Positions 30,310 through 39,179 of a stretch of DNA of 64,000 bases are shown in pieces. This DNA comes from CAZSSH01 sp964609825 (GTDB lineage Bacteria; Verrucomicrobiota; Lentisphaeria; Victivallales; Victivallaceae): contig CAZSSH010000005.1 of NCBI GenBank assembly GCA_964609825.1, positions 310,001 to 374,000 of the forward strand, written 5' to 3'. Below the pieces are notes generated by a model that was given only the letters and a program-made list of their open reading frames with translations, was not told where the DNA came from and searched no databases. Within the stretch, counting starts at the first letter, position 1. The number at the start of each line of letters is the position of its first letter. The translations under genes and the position numbers were made by a program.

Positions 30310-32619
30310 TTAGCGGATGAATTTAATCAACACGGGGTGGTTGCCCAACGAGAGGTTTTCGACCGTCCAGCGGCCGTCGGTGAGTTTGGCCGGGAGGTCA
30401 AAGCTGCGGCCGGTGATTAAATCGATGGCGACCGGCGTCTGCGCCCAGTCGGCCCAGCCGGTGATCTCGAGCGACACTGCGCGGTTGTTGAATTCATCGC
30501 TGTAGGGGAGCAAATTCCAAACGGCAAGGCAGCGTTCACGGTCGTTGTCGGGCAGCTTGGCGGCATGGGTCATGATGCCGTTTTCGGCGGCGATTTTAGC
30601 TTTGTCCCAGTTGGCGATCAACGAGTCGCGCTTGGAGGCGCGGTGCAACGGCGCGGCCTTGACGGTGACTTGGGCGGCGGTGTCGGTCTGGCTGTCGGCC
30701 AAGAGCGAGTTAAAGCGCTGCAAAACGTAATAAGACGGCTTGGGCGAGAGATCGTAGCGCAGCAACCCAAAGTTGCCCTCAGCCTCAAACGGGAGATCAT
30801 AATCGTTGACAAAATCGTACTGGATCGAGGCCGCTATGGTCGGGATGCCCAAAGTGAGGAGCTCCCGGCGCAACAAATAGGCCGCCTGTGCCGCCTCGGT
30901 ATAGCCTTGATAGAGCGTCTCCTCATTTTTGCCGTTGGCGCGGTAGGTGGTAAAGCCGAACTCGGTGATCCACAGTTTGCGTTTGGACTTTTGTTGGTCA
31001 AAATTATCTTGGAAGCTCTTGATAAGGCCGGCAAAGGAGAAGCTCTCATCCCCGATCTTGATTCCATCGCGGGCCACCATCTCCGGTGTTGAGCCGTAAG
31101 GGATTTTTTCCGGGATCATCGCATAGCTGTAGGGGTGCTCGACGACGCCTTGAATCAGGTTTGACATTCCTGAGTTGAGATAGCGAAAGGTCACCGGCGG
31201 ACAGCCAGGACCGCCCAAAATCATCGCCTCGGGGCGCACCTTGGCAATCGCTTCGGCCCCGGCATTGGTGTACTTGAGGTGCTCGACCATCCACTTGGAG
31301 TTGGAGTTGTCGGCCTCCTTGGCATTCCACGTACCGCCAAATTTGGGAATCCAGCCGCCCATATTGGAGGGTTCGTTGCCGAGCTCAAAAATATCAACCA
31401 GTCCTTTGGCGTCGACGGCGATGTCGCCGCAGATTTTGGCGTACTCTTCGGCACCGTCCTTGACGTCGGTCCAAAGTATGACGATCGGGATCAGGTCTTT
31501 GCTTTTGGCATATGTGAGCCACTTTTTGTCATAGTCGCGGATTTTATATTTGCCGGTGGCCGGGTCTTTCTCGACGTTGATGTTGTCGCGGATGTATTTC
31601 ATCCCGCAGCCGGCGATGGCGTCAAGGATGCGCTCATAAGGTTTCCAGACCGCAAAGGACGGCTGCAACCCGTAATTGAGGTGGACGCAAGTGCCGAACG
31701 CGGCTTTTTTGATTTCGCTGCTCGACTTGGGAGTGCCAAAGTTGATGTTGCCGCTGTTTTTGCCGGGCAAGCTGAGGACAAAGCTGCTTTTACCGTCCTT
31801 GCTCTCCAGACGGTTGATGATTTGATACACATTGTTGGCGTTGGCTGTCGGCAACGTAAAATGAAGCGCCTGCGCGCCTTTGGCGGCAACCAGTTCGCCG
31901 TGTTGCTTCAGGTCGGGGCTCATTTGCGGGAAATCACACTCAAATACAGCATTGGCGGCGTTGGCTGCCGGTGTGGCGTCAACCCGCAAAAAGGAGCTGT
32001 TGCCGCCGGCGGTGACAGTCAATTTGAGTTCCCAGTTTTGCGCCTGCCAGTTGACCGGAGCGGGGGGGATGACTTGCGAGGTGAGTTTTTCGCCCTTGGC
32101 CTTGAGTCCCGAAACCGTGACCGTCCCGGCGGCGGGCTTGCCGTCGGTTTTTTCAACCAAAAGGAATACGTTTTTGATCGGGTTCACGAGCTTGTTGTCC
32201 TGTGTGCTGCCGCCGAAAGCGACGGCGGGGACATCGTTTTTGCCAAAAGAGACCGTGCTGGTTTTTCCGCCCGGGATGGCGAATTTGTGACTCTGAAAGG
32301 TGCGGCCGTTGCTGTCAGCGAGACGGATGATGACTCCGGCGTCGTTTTGGCTGGCAAGATCAAAACTCACCGACTCGGTTTCGGCCGGGATGTCCACGCC
32401 GGTGGCCTCGATGCTGACATAAAGGCCGCCTTTGCCGAAATCGTAACGGATCACGCTGCCATCGTCACCGTTGCGGACAAACTCGCCGCCGGCGCCGGGA
32501 AACTCCGAGCCGGGGTGAAAATACCATTTGCCGCAGTCGCGACCGTTGCTCAATTGGAGTTCGGTGCCGGAGATTGCCGCAGTCAGCAGCAACATAATAC
32601 TGAGTGATAAGGTTTTCAT
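30310..32619 (-). CDS. Secreted clan-A glycoside hydrolase (GH39-like barrel)
   Basis: 769 residues with a signal peptide (MKTLSLSIMLLLTAAISG). The first ~300 residues are beta-rich, probably carbohydrate-binding modules. The barrel contains YIRDNINVEKD, an acid/base Glu in FELGNEPSNMGGW, VVEHPYSY, and a nucleophile Glu in LWITEFGFTTY, the two-Glu pattern of clan-A retaining enzymes such as GH39. A C-terminal beta domain follows. The substrate is unknown. Its ATG shares one base with the stop of the upstream pseudopilin gene, so the two are coupled. Confidence 0.7.
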   Translation of the reverse strand: MKTLSLSIMLLLTAAISGTELQLSNGRDCGKWYFHPGSEFPGAGGEFVRNGDDGSVIRYDFGKGGLYVSIEATGVDIPAETESVSFDLASQNDAGVIIRLADSNGRTFQSHKFAIPGGKTSTVSFGKNDVPAVAFGGSTQDNKLVNPIKNVFLLVEKTDGKPAAGTVTVSGLKAKGEKLTSQVIPPAPVNWQAQNWELKLTVTAGGNSSFLRVDATPAANAANAVFECDFPQMSPDLKQHGELVAAKGAQALHFTLPTANANNVYQIINRLESKDGKSSFVLSLPGKNSGNINFGTPKSSSEIKKAAFGTCVHLNYGLQPSFAVWKPYERILDAIAGCGMKYIRDNINVEKDPATGKYKIRDYDKKWLTYAKSKDLIPIVILWTDVKDGAEEYAKICGDIAVDAKGLVDIFELGNEPSNMGGWIPKFGGTWNAKEADNSNSKWMVEHLKYTNAGAEAIAKVRPEAMILGGPGCPPVTFRYLNSGMSNLIQGVVEHPYSYAMIPEKIPYGSTPEMVARDGIKIGDESFSFAGLIKSFQDNFDQQKSKRKLWITEFGFTTYRANGKNEETLYQGYTEAAQAAYLLRRELLTLGIPTIAASIQYDFVNDYDLPFEAEGNFGLLRYDLSPKPSYYVLQRFNSLLADSQTDTAAQVTVKAAPLHRASKRDSLIANWDKAKIAAENGIMTHAAKLPDNDRERCLAVWNLLPYSDEFNNRAVSLEITGWADWAQTPVAIDLITGRSFDLPAKLTDGRWTVENLSLGNHPVLIKFIR

Positions 32620-33332
32620 TAAAAAATATCCTGACTTTGTACTTTGCTGTCATAGATGCCCACGGCCATGTTGCTTGTCGGCTTGGGGCGGGGGAGCCAG
32701 GCATTGTTGTAGCTCTCGATATTGCCGATGTCACTGCCGTAGTAGAGGCCAAAGGAGCCGTCCTGCTCAGGGCTGAAGGAGGGGTAAGTCCCGCGCGGCG
32801 CTTTGTATGTGCCGACGTGCCCGTCCCAGTGGAGGACATTGACTGCGAGCTGGTGGCGCGGCCACAGCCGGGGCTGGCCGTTGGCATTGGCGCTCAAAAA
32901 GTAGTAGTTGTGAAGCTGGGTCGGGTCCCAGATGTTTAAGGCGTTGTCAGCCAGCACCACTGTCCGTGAGGGCCGGGTGGCGGAGGAGGGCTTGGTGCCT
33001 CTCAGACAGTTGTTAAAGCCGTAGACCCGGTGGTTTTCGTAACTTGCTTTGAGATCCGATGGGCAAGTGGTAATATCGTTTTTGGACGTGTAAACCAGCA
33101 AGTGCCACGGCACGTACCAGTAACCGCTGAGCCCGGCATAGGGCATGATGCCGTTGTTGTTATCGACATAAATGGTCATCGCCAGTCCGTTTTGCCGGAG
33201 GTTGGCGGTACATTTGATGGTTTTCGCTTTTTCCCGCGCCTGATTCAAGGCGGGCAGCAGCATGCTTGCCAAAATGGCGATAATCGCGATGACGACCAGG
33301 AGCTCGATCAAGGTAAAAATCTGTCTTTTCAT
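32619..33332 (-). CDS. Type II pseudopilin-like protein with DGH motif
   Basis: 237 residues. The N-terminus MKRQIFTLIELLVVIAI runs into LASMLLPALNQAREKA, and a C-terminal LHWDGHVGTYKAPRG carries the DGH motif. The residue before the predicted cleavage site is Ile rather than Gly. It lies 33 bases after the GH4 gene and overlaps the secreted glycosidase gene by one base, so it is part of a carbohydrate operon. Its molecular role is unknown. Confidence 0.85.
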   Translation of the reverse strand: MKRQIFTLIELLVVIAIIAILASMLLPALNQAREKAKTIKCTANLRQNGLAMTIYVDNNNGIMPYAGLSGYWYVPWHLLVYTSKNDITTCPSDLKASYENHRVYGFNNCLRGTKPSSATRPSRTVVLADNALNIWDPTQLHNYYFLSANANGQPRLWPRHQLAVNVLHWDGHVGTYKAPRGTYPSFSPEQDGSFGLYYGSDIGNIESYNNAWLPRPKPTSNMAVGIYDSKVQSQDIF

Positions 33333-33365
33333 GATAAAACCTTTTTTTGTTGGAGTGCTGGGTGC

Positions 33366-34823
33366 TTATTTCATATATTGTAAATACGACTGATTGGCCT
33401 GCTGCATGCGTTTGGACAACTCATTGAGCGCTGAAATCGTCAACCGGTTGCTGTTGGTCGCCGGGTCTAGGGCCAGCGCCTGAGTGATGGCATGACGGCT
33501 GCCGGTCCGGACGGCTTCGGCGATCAACAACGTGACATTGATGAAATTGCGGTTGAGCCCGGCGCAAAATTCGGGCAGACGGCCGACGTGGTTGCCGGTA
33601 AAGGTACCTTTTTTGACCGTGACCGGCAGCTCGACGATGGCTTCGTCCGGCAAATTGGCGATTTTTCCCTGATTGACCATGCTGCCGTAGATGGAGTACT
33701 CTTTGCCGGTCTCGCAACCGTGAATCAATCGCGCCAGATACTCGACCGACAACGAGAGCTCGGCGGCTTCGCCGGTGGCGACGGTGCGGCGGAAACGGTT
33801 AAACAACTCATCTGAAAATTTATTGACCCGGTCAACGTTGAATGCAATCGGCAAGCGGGTTTCGACCACTCCCTTGAGTTGATCTTTGTTGACAAACTGC
33901 AAGTCGCCCCAGCCCATGGAGCGGCGTTTGGCCGGGATTTGCTGATGATTGGCGGCGAGGATGCTCTCGGTATCCATGGTTTCTTTAAGGGGGTCAACAT
34001 TGCCCTCCTCCTCCTCCGAGAGCTCAAGGTAGCAAAATTCGCTTTGGAAATAGGGCAAATACTCCGACGTGTGGTAACTCGACTCGGTCATGTAGTACCC
34101 GGCAAGATCCATCAACTCAAAGCGGACGCGGTCCAGCGCCCGCACTTGGGGGGCGCGCACCCGCTCCCGCAGCGCGGGGTAAAGATCTTTGCCGTTTTGA
34201 TCGGTGATGGCGAGCATCCACATCTGGTGGTTGACACCGCCGCAGTGGAGCTTGATGTCGGCCGGATTCATCCCGAGCAACCGCCCGAGCCAGGCGCGGC
34301 TGTGCTCCAAACCGTGACAAAAGCCGATGTTGGCAATTTCCGGCGCGGCATCGTTGATAATCCGCAGATTGGCCGACATCGGGTTGGTATAGTTGATGAG
34401 TTTGGCCTGGGGCGCGACTTCGCTAATGGTTTTCACCAGTTTGATGAGTTCCGGCGCCATGCGCAATGATTTAAAGATGCCCGCCGGTCCCAAAGTGTCG
34501 CCGATGGCCTGATAAATCCCGTACTCGGCCGGGATTGCGATGTCGGCGGCGGTCGCCTCCATGCCGCCGATATCAAACGTGGCGGCGACATAGGCGGCGT
34601 CTTGCAGCGACTCGCGCAAATCGGTGGTGGCGGAGATGGTCATTTGGACTTTGTTTTTTTGTTTCAAAATATTGGCAAAGTCATAAATCAGCTTGAGTTT
34701 GGCCGCATCAATGTCCATCAAGCACAACTCAAATTCGCGCAATTCGGGGAAATACATCATATCCGGGATAATTCTGCTGGAAAAAGAAAAGCTGCCAGCG
34801 CCGATAACGGTAATTTTTTTCAT
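33366..34823 (-). CDS. Glycoside hydrolase family 4 (NAD- and Mn-dependent)
   Basis: 485 residues, cytoplasmic, AAGGA upstream. The N-terminal Rossmann motif ITVIGAGSFSFSS binds NAD. Family landmarks follow: LMDIDAAKL, INYTNPMS, the metal-ligand Cys in GFCHGLEH, and GVNHQMW. GH4 enzymes hydrolyse alpha- or beta-glycosides by an oxidation-elimination route. Substrates include alpha-galactosides, alpha-glucosides and galacturonides; which one applies cannot be told. First gene of the operon running into the pseudopilin and the secreted glycosidase. A divergent AraC gene is the likely regulator. Confidence 0.92.
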   Translation of the reverse strand: MKKITVIGAGSFSFSSRIIPDMMYFPELREFELCLMDIDAAKLKLIYDFANILKQKNKVQMTISATTDLRESLQDAAYVAATFDIGGMEATAADIAIPAEYGIYQAIGDTLGPAGIFKSLRMAPELIKLVKTISEVAPQAKLINYTNPMSANLRIINDAAPEIANIGFCHGLEHSRAWLGRLLGMNPADIKLHCGGVNHQMWMLAITDQNGKDLYPALRERVRAPQVRALDRVRFELMDLAGYYMTESSYHTSEYLPYFQSEFCYLELSEEEEGNVDPLKETMDTESILAANHQQIPAKRRSMGWGDLQFVNKDQLKGVVETRLPIAFNVDRVNKFSDELFNRFRRTVATGEAAELSLSVEYLARLIHGCETGKEYSIYGSMVNQGKIANLPDEAIVELPVTVKKGTFTGNHVGRLPEFCAGLNRNFINVTLLIAEAVRTGSRHAITQALALDPATNSNRLTISALNELSKRMQQANQSYLQYMK

Positions 34824-34970
34824 CGATCATTCCTTACATGGGATTGCTTGTAACTGCTATATAGTATACTCAATAAAAATCAAAAAGAAAATGTACAAAA
34901 GTATTTGAAGTATTGTATTATTGTGCTTTATTATCACTTTAAATATAAAATCAAGCAAGCCGGAGTTGTC

Positions 34971-35795
34971 ATGAAACACTTTTATCAAAACGAGCAATTG
35001 AGCGAATTTACCGGGGAAATCTGGCGCGATTACCCATTGACCTGGGAGCGGCGGCCGGTATTGTATTATTTGGAGCGGTTTCGCGGCGAGCGCAAAAATA
35101 AGATATTCACCGCGCACGATCACTGGGAGCTCATTGCCTTTATTGACGGCGACGGTTTTGTCGACCTGGATGACGGCGTAATTGCGGTTGGGCCGGGGAG
35201 TTTGGTATTGGTCCCGCCCGGGATCAGTCACCACGAGCGGGCGGAGAAGCGCATGGATTTGATCTGGCTCGGATTTGACGCGGGGTTTACCGGCAATTTT
35301 TGCCCCGATGATCCTTTGGTGGTGGAGGACGCCAACTTGGTTGACGACCTGATTGAGATTTGGAAACTGGTCATTAATCAAATACCCTACAGCGGCTTGG
35401 AGATCGAGGCCTCGGTGTTGCTTTTGCTGGGCAAATTTTTGCGCCTTCAAAAGTCGAGCCATGACAACGCCGCCCGTCAGCTGCAGAGTGCGATCGAGTA
35501 TATCAATGCCGATCCCACCCGCGAGATTTCGGTACCTGAGCTGGCCAAATTGTGCAACGTCTCCATGAGCCATTTTTTTCGCGAGTTTAAAAAACTCACC
35601 GGCCGGACGCCCGTCAATTATCAGCTCAATTTGAGGCTTAATCTTGCCCGCAAATATTTGCTGGAAACCGATTTGCCCGCGAGTCAGATCGCCCGGCTGT
35701 GCGGATTTCACGATCCGTTTTATTTTAACAAAATGTTTAAGCGCCATTTTGAGTGTCCGCCGATCAATTTCCGGGAGCGCCACGCGGGCGGATGA
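34971..35795 (+). CDS. AraC family transcriptional regulator
   Basis: The start at 34971 (MKHFYQNEQLSEF) has CGGAG upstream; a longer frame begins at 34905. About 274 residues. A cupin-like sensor (FTAHDHWELIAFIDGDGFVD, GSLVLVPPGISHHE) precedes the helix-turn-helix pair VPELAKLCNVSMSHFFREF and ASQIARLCGFHDPFYFNKMF. It is divergent from the GH4 operon with a 147-base gap, so control of that operon is likely. Confidence 0.9.
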   Translation: MKHFYQNEQLSEFTGEIWRDYPLTWERRPVLYYLERFRGERKNKIFTAHDHWELIAFIDGDGFVDLDDGVIAVGPGSLVLVPPGISHHERAEKRMDLIWLGFDAGFTGNFCPDDPLVVEDANLVDDLIEIWKLVINQIPYSGLEIEASVLLLLGKFLRLQKSSHDNAARQLQSAIEYINADPTREISVPELAKLCNVSMSHFFREFKKLTGRTPVNYQLNLRLNLARKYLLETDLPASQIARLCGFHDPFYFNKMFKRHFECPPINFRERHAGG

Positions 35796-35809
35796 AATAT
35801 TTTTAAAAA

Positions 35810-35827
35810 AATTAGCCTTATCTAATT
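35810..35827. promoter_or_regulatory. Upstream DtxR-like palindrome
   Basis: AATTAGCCTTATCTAATT, an inverted repeat with 6-base arms and 6-base spacer. It overlaps the -35 of a predicted promoter for the DUF3793 gene. A second copy with the same arms lies exactly 110 bases downstream. Confidence 0.65.
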
Positions 35828-35853
35828 GATTTTTTTGAGGATTGCATTATATT
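35826..35853 (+). promoter_or_regulatory. Predicted promoter of the DUF3793 gene
   Basis: TTGATT, a 16-base spacer, then TATATT. The -35 shares two bases with the upstream palindrome. Confidence 0.5.
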
Positions 35854-35918
35854 ATAGCTCAAACAACCTTAGGTCAACGCTTTTTCCGGTGTCGGCAATG
35901 GCGTTTTTTTGAAATTTT

Positions 35919-35938
35919 TAATTAGTTATATCTAATTA
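35919..35938. promoter_or_regulatory. Downstream DtxR-like palindrome
   Basis: Arms TAATTAG and CTAATTA with a 6-base spacer (TTATAT). It ends two bases before the GAGGTGG ribosome site of the DUF3793 gene, so binding could also block translation initiation or a proximal promoter. Confidence 0.65.
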
Positions 35939-35950
35939 TTGAGGTGGACC

Positions 35951-36562
35951 ATGTCGGAAATAATGTGTCACAAACATCGCAGTGCCATCATGCGCTTTTT
36001 GCTCCTAAAGACCGCCGCCGTATATCGCGGCGTCAAGCCGGGCGAGTTGTTGCGCCTCAAACACTGCTACCCGTTGTCCGGCAGCCGCGAGTGTCTTTGC
36101 CGCGAGGATATTTTTGCCGCGCTCAAGCTTGATTATCTGATTTTGCGGGAGGATGGCGACGGGGCATTGGTGTTGTTTTTTGACCGCAAAAATTTGGTGC
36201 GGACGCTTAATTCGGCAGAGAATATGGCTTGTCTCGGCCGTTACGGTTACCTAGCTCCCGATGATTTGGATGCGCATCTGGCGCGGCTCAAACGAAATTT
36301 TGCCGGCCGGGATTTTCCGCACGAAATCGGGATTTTTATCGGTTACCCGGCCAAGGATGTGATCGGTTTTATCGAAAAAGCCGCGCCCACGGCGGTCGCC
36401 AAAGGTGATTGGCGGGTGTTCGGCGACGCCGGAGAGTCGGTCAACCGGATGCGGCTTTACCGCAAAGTGTTTGATGCGGCAGGCAAAATTTTTGACCGTT
36501 GCGATAATTTGCAAACGTTTTTTAATGAAATCAACCGCTGGCATTGGGGAAATGTATCGTGA
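35951..36562 (+). CDS. DUF3793 family protein
   Basis: Start at 35951 (MSEIMCHKHRSAIM) with GAGGTGG upstream; about 203 residues. The family pattern is clear: AAVYRGVKPGELLRL near the N-terminus, ENMACLGRYGYL, and the strongly conserved FPHEIGIFIGYPAKDVIGFI followed by GDWRVFGD. DUF3793 proteins occur in anaerobes and I recall them near iron-transport and flavodoxin genes, but no activity is established. The paired palindromes upstream and a DtxR gene downstream support metal-responsive control. Confidence 0.88.
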   Translation: MSEIMCHKHRSAIMRFLLLKTAAVYRGVKPGELLRLKHCYPLSGSRECLCREDIFAALKLDYLILREDGDGALVLFFDRKNLVRTLNSAENMACLGRYGYLAPDDLDAHLARLKRNFAGRDFPHEIGIFIGYPAKDVIGFIEKAAPTAVAKGDWRVFGDAGESVNRMRLYRKVFDAAGKIFDRCDNLQTFFNEINRWHWGNVS

Positions 36563-36617
36563 AAAAAACGCCGGATTGATCCAGTTTGGGCGGCGTTTGA
36601 GCGAAATAACTCTCATC

Positions 36618-36669
36618 CCGGGAGAATAGGTTTGGCAGTCGGCAGCCATGCGTATTCTCCCGGATTTTT
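36618..36669 (+). terminator. Intrinsic terminator after the DUF3793 gene
   Basis: Stem of 11 bp (CCGGGAGAATA at 36618-36628 with its complement at 36653-36663), an inner GGC/GCC pair in the loop, then five T residues. It ends inside the last codon of the convergent DtxR gene. Confidence 0.8.
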
Positions 36670-37351
36670 ATTTCGGCATTGAGTCGGTTACCGTCACCCA
36701 GATATTTTCGGCGCTGGCGGCGGGGATCGGGATGCGCTGATTGCCTTTGACAATAATCACCGCCGACTTGTCCAGCGAAAACGACTCAAACAAAAACTCA
36801 TCGTCGACTTTGAGACTCTCCGGCGGCAGCTTGAGATTGCGGCTGAAGTAACAAATTCTGGCGCAGACCCCTTTGTCGAGCGAGCTCAGTGTGCGGTACT
36901 TTTTTTTGTCGGGCGAGCTTAAATGATCCATCGCCTCGGTGAGATGGACTTTGAGCCCTGTCGCATCGGCGCGGCTGGCGATGGCCTGCGAAAACAATGA
37001 TAGTTTGTCGATCACATCCTCGTCGATCACGTGCTCTACCTTGCAGGCGATGTGGGTCGATTTGTCGGGGGGGAGATTTAAGATGTCGGAGAGAAACTTC
37101 TCCAAAATTTCGTGCTTTTTGATCACTTTGGCGGCGGCGGCCTTGCCGGCATCGGTCAGCTGTACCGGCTGATGGGCGCTGTAAATGACGTAACCCTGCC
37201 GCGCCAGCTGTTGCAGTGCGCCGGTGACGGAGGGCATTTTGACGTTGAGTTTTTCGGCAATGTCTTTGACGTGGGCGTGGCCTTTGACTTTGATGAGTCC
37301 GGCAATCACTTCCAGATAATCCTCGAGACTTCCTGTTAAAACTGCGGCCAT
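36668..37351 (-). CDS. DtxR/MntR family metal-dependent regulator
   Basis: 227 residues. The winged helix is typical: SLEDYLEVIAGLI, VKDIAEKLNVKMPSVTGALQ and GYVIYSAHQPVQLTDAG. The dimerisation domain has the metal ligands (KKHEILEKFL, ACKVEHVIDEDVIDKL). An extra C-terminal SH3-like (FeoA-like) domain follows. Such proteins repress iron or manganese uptake when metal is plentiful. The palindromes at 35810 and 35919, upstream of the convergent DUF3793 gene, are candidate targets. Confidence 0.9.
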   Translation of the reverse strand: MAAVLTGSLEDYLEVIAGLIKVKGHAHVKDIAEKLNVKMPSVTGALQQLARQGYVIYSAHQPVQLTDAGKAAAAKVIKKHEILEKFLSDILNLPPDKSTHIACKVEHVIDEDVIDKLSLFSQAIASRADATGLKVHLTEAMDHLSSPDKKKYRTLSSLDKGVCARICYFSRNLKLPPESLKVDDEFLFESFSLDKSAVIIVKGNQRIPIPAASAENIWVTVTDSMPK

Positions 37352-37633
37352 TTTTACGATAAATCCATCTTTAAAATTGTTTCATTTCAACACTGCAATT
37401 GCTCTTGTTGTAATATACTTTATAAAATTGAAAAAAGCAAATATTTGTAGTCGAAATATCGAAAAATATCTGTTATTTTTTCGCAGATATCTCAGCTGCA
37501 ATCAAGTACAATTATATCATCGCCGCCGGGCTGAAACTTTTTAAGGCAGTTTCTTTACGGGAAACATCAGTTACCGTTTAACTTATCGCTAATTATGCAA
37601 AAGTCAATGCTTTTTTTGATAAAACAATATTTT
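37352..37633. other. AT-rich intergenic region upstream of the DtxR gene
   Basis: 282 bases with no gene. On the minus strand TTGCTT (37435-37440), a 17-base spacer and TATATT (37412-37417) make a plausible DtxR promoter. Upstream of it an inverted repeat ATATCTG / CAGATAT with an 11-base spacer spans 37466-37490. The rest shows nothing recognisable. Confidence 0.5.
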
Positions 37634-38446
37634 TTACTGAAAAATTTTTGTTTTGACCGGCGGCGGATTGGTTGACCGCGCGTACTCGACGTCGGGGCGG
37701 CCAAAGAGCAGCACCGCGCCGACCTTGTATTCGCCGGTGATTTCCAGCTGTTTGCGCATTTTGCCGCTGAGGCGAAGCAAATGGACGGCAAATCCGCAAT
37801 AGCAGCTTCCGAGCCCGAGAGTTTGCAGATAATCGTCAAACTGGGCCAATGCGATCCACGGATCGGCCTCGCGGCACGGCGCATTTTTGGGCACCGCGGC
37901 GACGATCATGGCGGGGGCGTTGCGGTAAACCAGGTCTTCTCCCTCAGAAATCGACTTGGCAAAGCGTTTGCTGTGGGGGTACAATATCTGCAATATCCGC
38001 CACCGGAATAATTTTTGCAATATTTGATTGGTATGATTGCGGAAAAAACTCATTTCTTTTTCGCCGTTGACGATGGCAAAATATTGGCGGTGATCGTTGC
38101 ACCCCGAGGGGGCCCAGCGCAAGGCGTCGGTTAGCTTGGCCAAGGTATCCGCGTCGATCGGCTGCGGTTTAAAAAAGCGGATGCTGCGGCGCTGGCGCAC
38201 CAGATTGGCGAAATCAACCCCGGTCGGGAGTTTGCCCGCCGGGGCACAGCTCTCCGGCTTGATCCCGTCAAGCTCGATGGCGCCGTGGGGACAGACCGCG
38301 AGACAGTGCTGGCAATGGATGCAATAACCGATGCGGTCGGGGTGGGCGGCCGGATAGCCGTCAGCGTCCGGCACAATGATTTGCTCCGGGCAATCCCGGC
38401 GGCAGCGGCCGCAGCGGGTGCATGATAAACGGCGAAATGTAATCAT
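37634..38446 (-). CDS. Ferredoxin-nitroreductase fusion
   Basis: Start at 38446 (MITFRRLSCTRCGRC); the frame continues upstream but that part is compositionally odd and lacks family features. About 270 residues. The N-terminal ~65 residues bind two [4Fe-4S] clusters (CTRCGRCRRDCP and CIHCQHCLAVCP). The rest is a nitroreductase fold with RQRRSIRFFKPQPID, LRWAPSGCNDH and a C-terminal VGAVLLFGRP, an FMN-binding fold. The family reduces nitro groups, quinones or similar acceptors with ferredoxin-type input. The physiological substrate is unknown. Confidence 0.88.
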   Translation of the reverse strand: MITFRRLSCTRCGRCRRDCPEQIIVPDADGYPAAHPDRIGYCIHCQHCLAVCPHGAIELDGIKPESCAPAGKLPTGVDFANLVRQRRSIRFFKPQPIDADTLAKLTDALRWAPSGCNDHRQYFAIVNGEKEMSFFRNHTNQILQKLFRWRILQILYPHSKRFAKSISEGEDLVYRNAPAMIVAAVPKNAPCREADPWIALAQFDDYLQTLGLGSCYCGFAVHLLRLSGKMRKQLEITGEYKVGAVLLFGRPDVEYARSTNPPPVKTKIFQ

Positions 38447-38504
38447 AACAATGACTCTCCGGAGGATTAACATAACATAAACCCGTAAGATTGCAAGTCG
38501 ATCA

Positions 38505-38533
38505 TTGGCAAAATTATGCTTTGTGTGTATATT
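38505..38533 (+). promoter_or_regulatory. Predicted promoter of the DUF457 gene
   Basis: TTGGCA, a 17-base spacer, then TATATT, about 34 bases upstream of the ATG at 38567. Confidence 0.5.
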
Positions 38534-38566
38534 ATTGGCTAAGACTAACAAATAATCACGGTAGTT

Positions 38567-39091
38567 ATGCATCTGCAAACCCATTTGATGAGCGGCTGGT
38601 GTGTTGGTAATTTGATCAACCTTTCGGCGCGCGAGCGGTTTTGGGCGATGGTGATGGCGGTCGCGCCCGATCTGGACGGGTTGACGTATCTTTGGAGCGT
38701 CAAGGCGTATTGGGCGACGCACCACGTTTACGGCCACAATTTACTTTATCTGATCGCCGTTGCCGGAGTTTTGACCGTGTTTTGTCAGCACCGGCTTAAA
38801 AGTTTCGCGCTTTTTATGGTGATCGGTCATTTGCACTTGGCAATGGATCTTTTGGGCTCGGGGGAGGGGTGGACCATCCCGTATTGGCTGCCGTTTGACC
38901 GCAAAGAGTACCTTTGGGCTTGGGGCTGGGCCTTTGACAGCTGGCAAAATAAAGTGGCCGGCCTTGGATTTTTGCTCTGGTGCGTCTGGATTGTCGTGTA
39001 CCAAAAACGCACTCCTCTGGAGTATGTCATGCCCAAACTGGATGCCCAATTGGTCAATCTGGCTCAAAAACTTCGGCGGCGCAAGCGGTAA
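38567..39091 (+). CDS. Membrane-bound metal-dependent hydrolase, DUF457 (YdjM-like)
   Basis: 174 residues with about four membrane segments. Conserved polar residues of the family are present: His in MHLQTHLMSGW, the pair of Asp in VAPDLDGL, His residues in THHVYGHNLL, and IGHLHLAMDLLGSGEGW. They suggest a metal site at the membrane surface. The enzymatic reaction is not known. A Lys/Arg-rich C-terminus (KLRRRKR) is probably cytoplasmic. The DedA gene follows 88 bases downstream. Confidence 0.82.
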   Translation: MHLQTHLMSGWCVGNLINLSARERFWAMVMAVAPDLDGLTYLWSVKAYWATHHVYGHNLLYLIAVAGVLTVFCQHRLKSFALFMVIGHLHLAMDLLGSGEGWTIPYWLPFDRKEYLWAWGWAFDSWQNKVAGLGFLLWCVWIVVYQKRTPLEYVMPKLDAQLVNLAQKLRRRKR

Positions 39092-39179
39092 TTATTGAGA
39101 TAAACGCCATCAATGAGGTTGTATTTTAGGTTTATCCGGCATATATTACCAACAGATGATGTTACCGACGGGATGATCA

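Noticed and set aside
31279..32607. 442-codon open frame on the plus strand
   Set aside because: Fully antisense to the secreted glycosidase with its signal peptide and catalytic motifs; composition typical of a shadow frame in GC-rich DNA, no family features.
35856..35915. Weak hairpin with T run between the DUF3793 promoter and start
   Set aside because: Only a 5-bp outer and 3-bp inner stem with a mismatched internal loop; too weak to call a terminator.
38447..38737. N-terminal extension of the ferredoxin-nitroreductase
   Set aside because: The extension has no homology features and no ribosome site; the family begins at the Fe-S domain at 38446.
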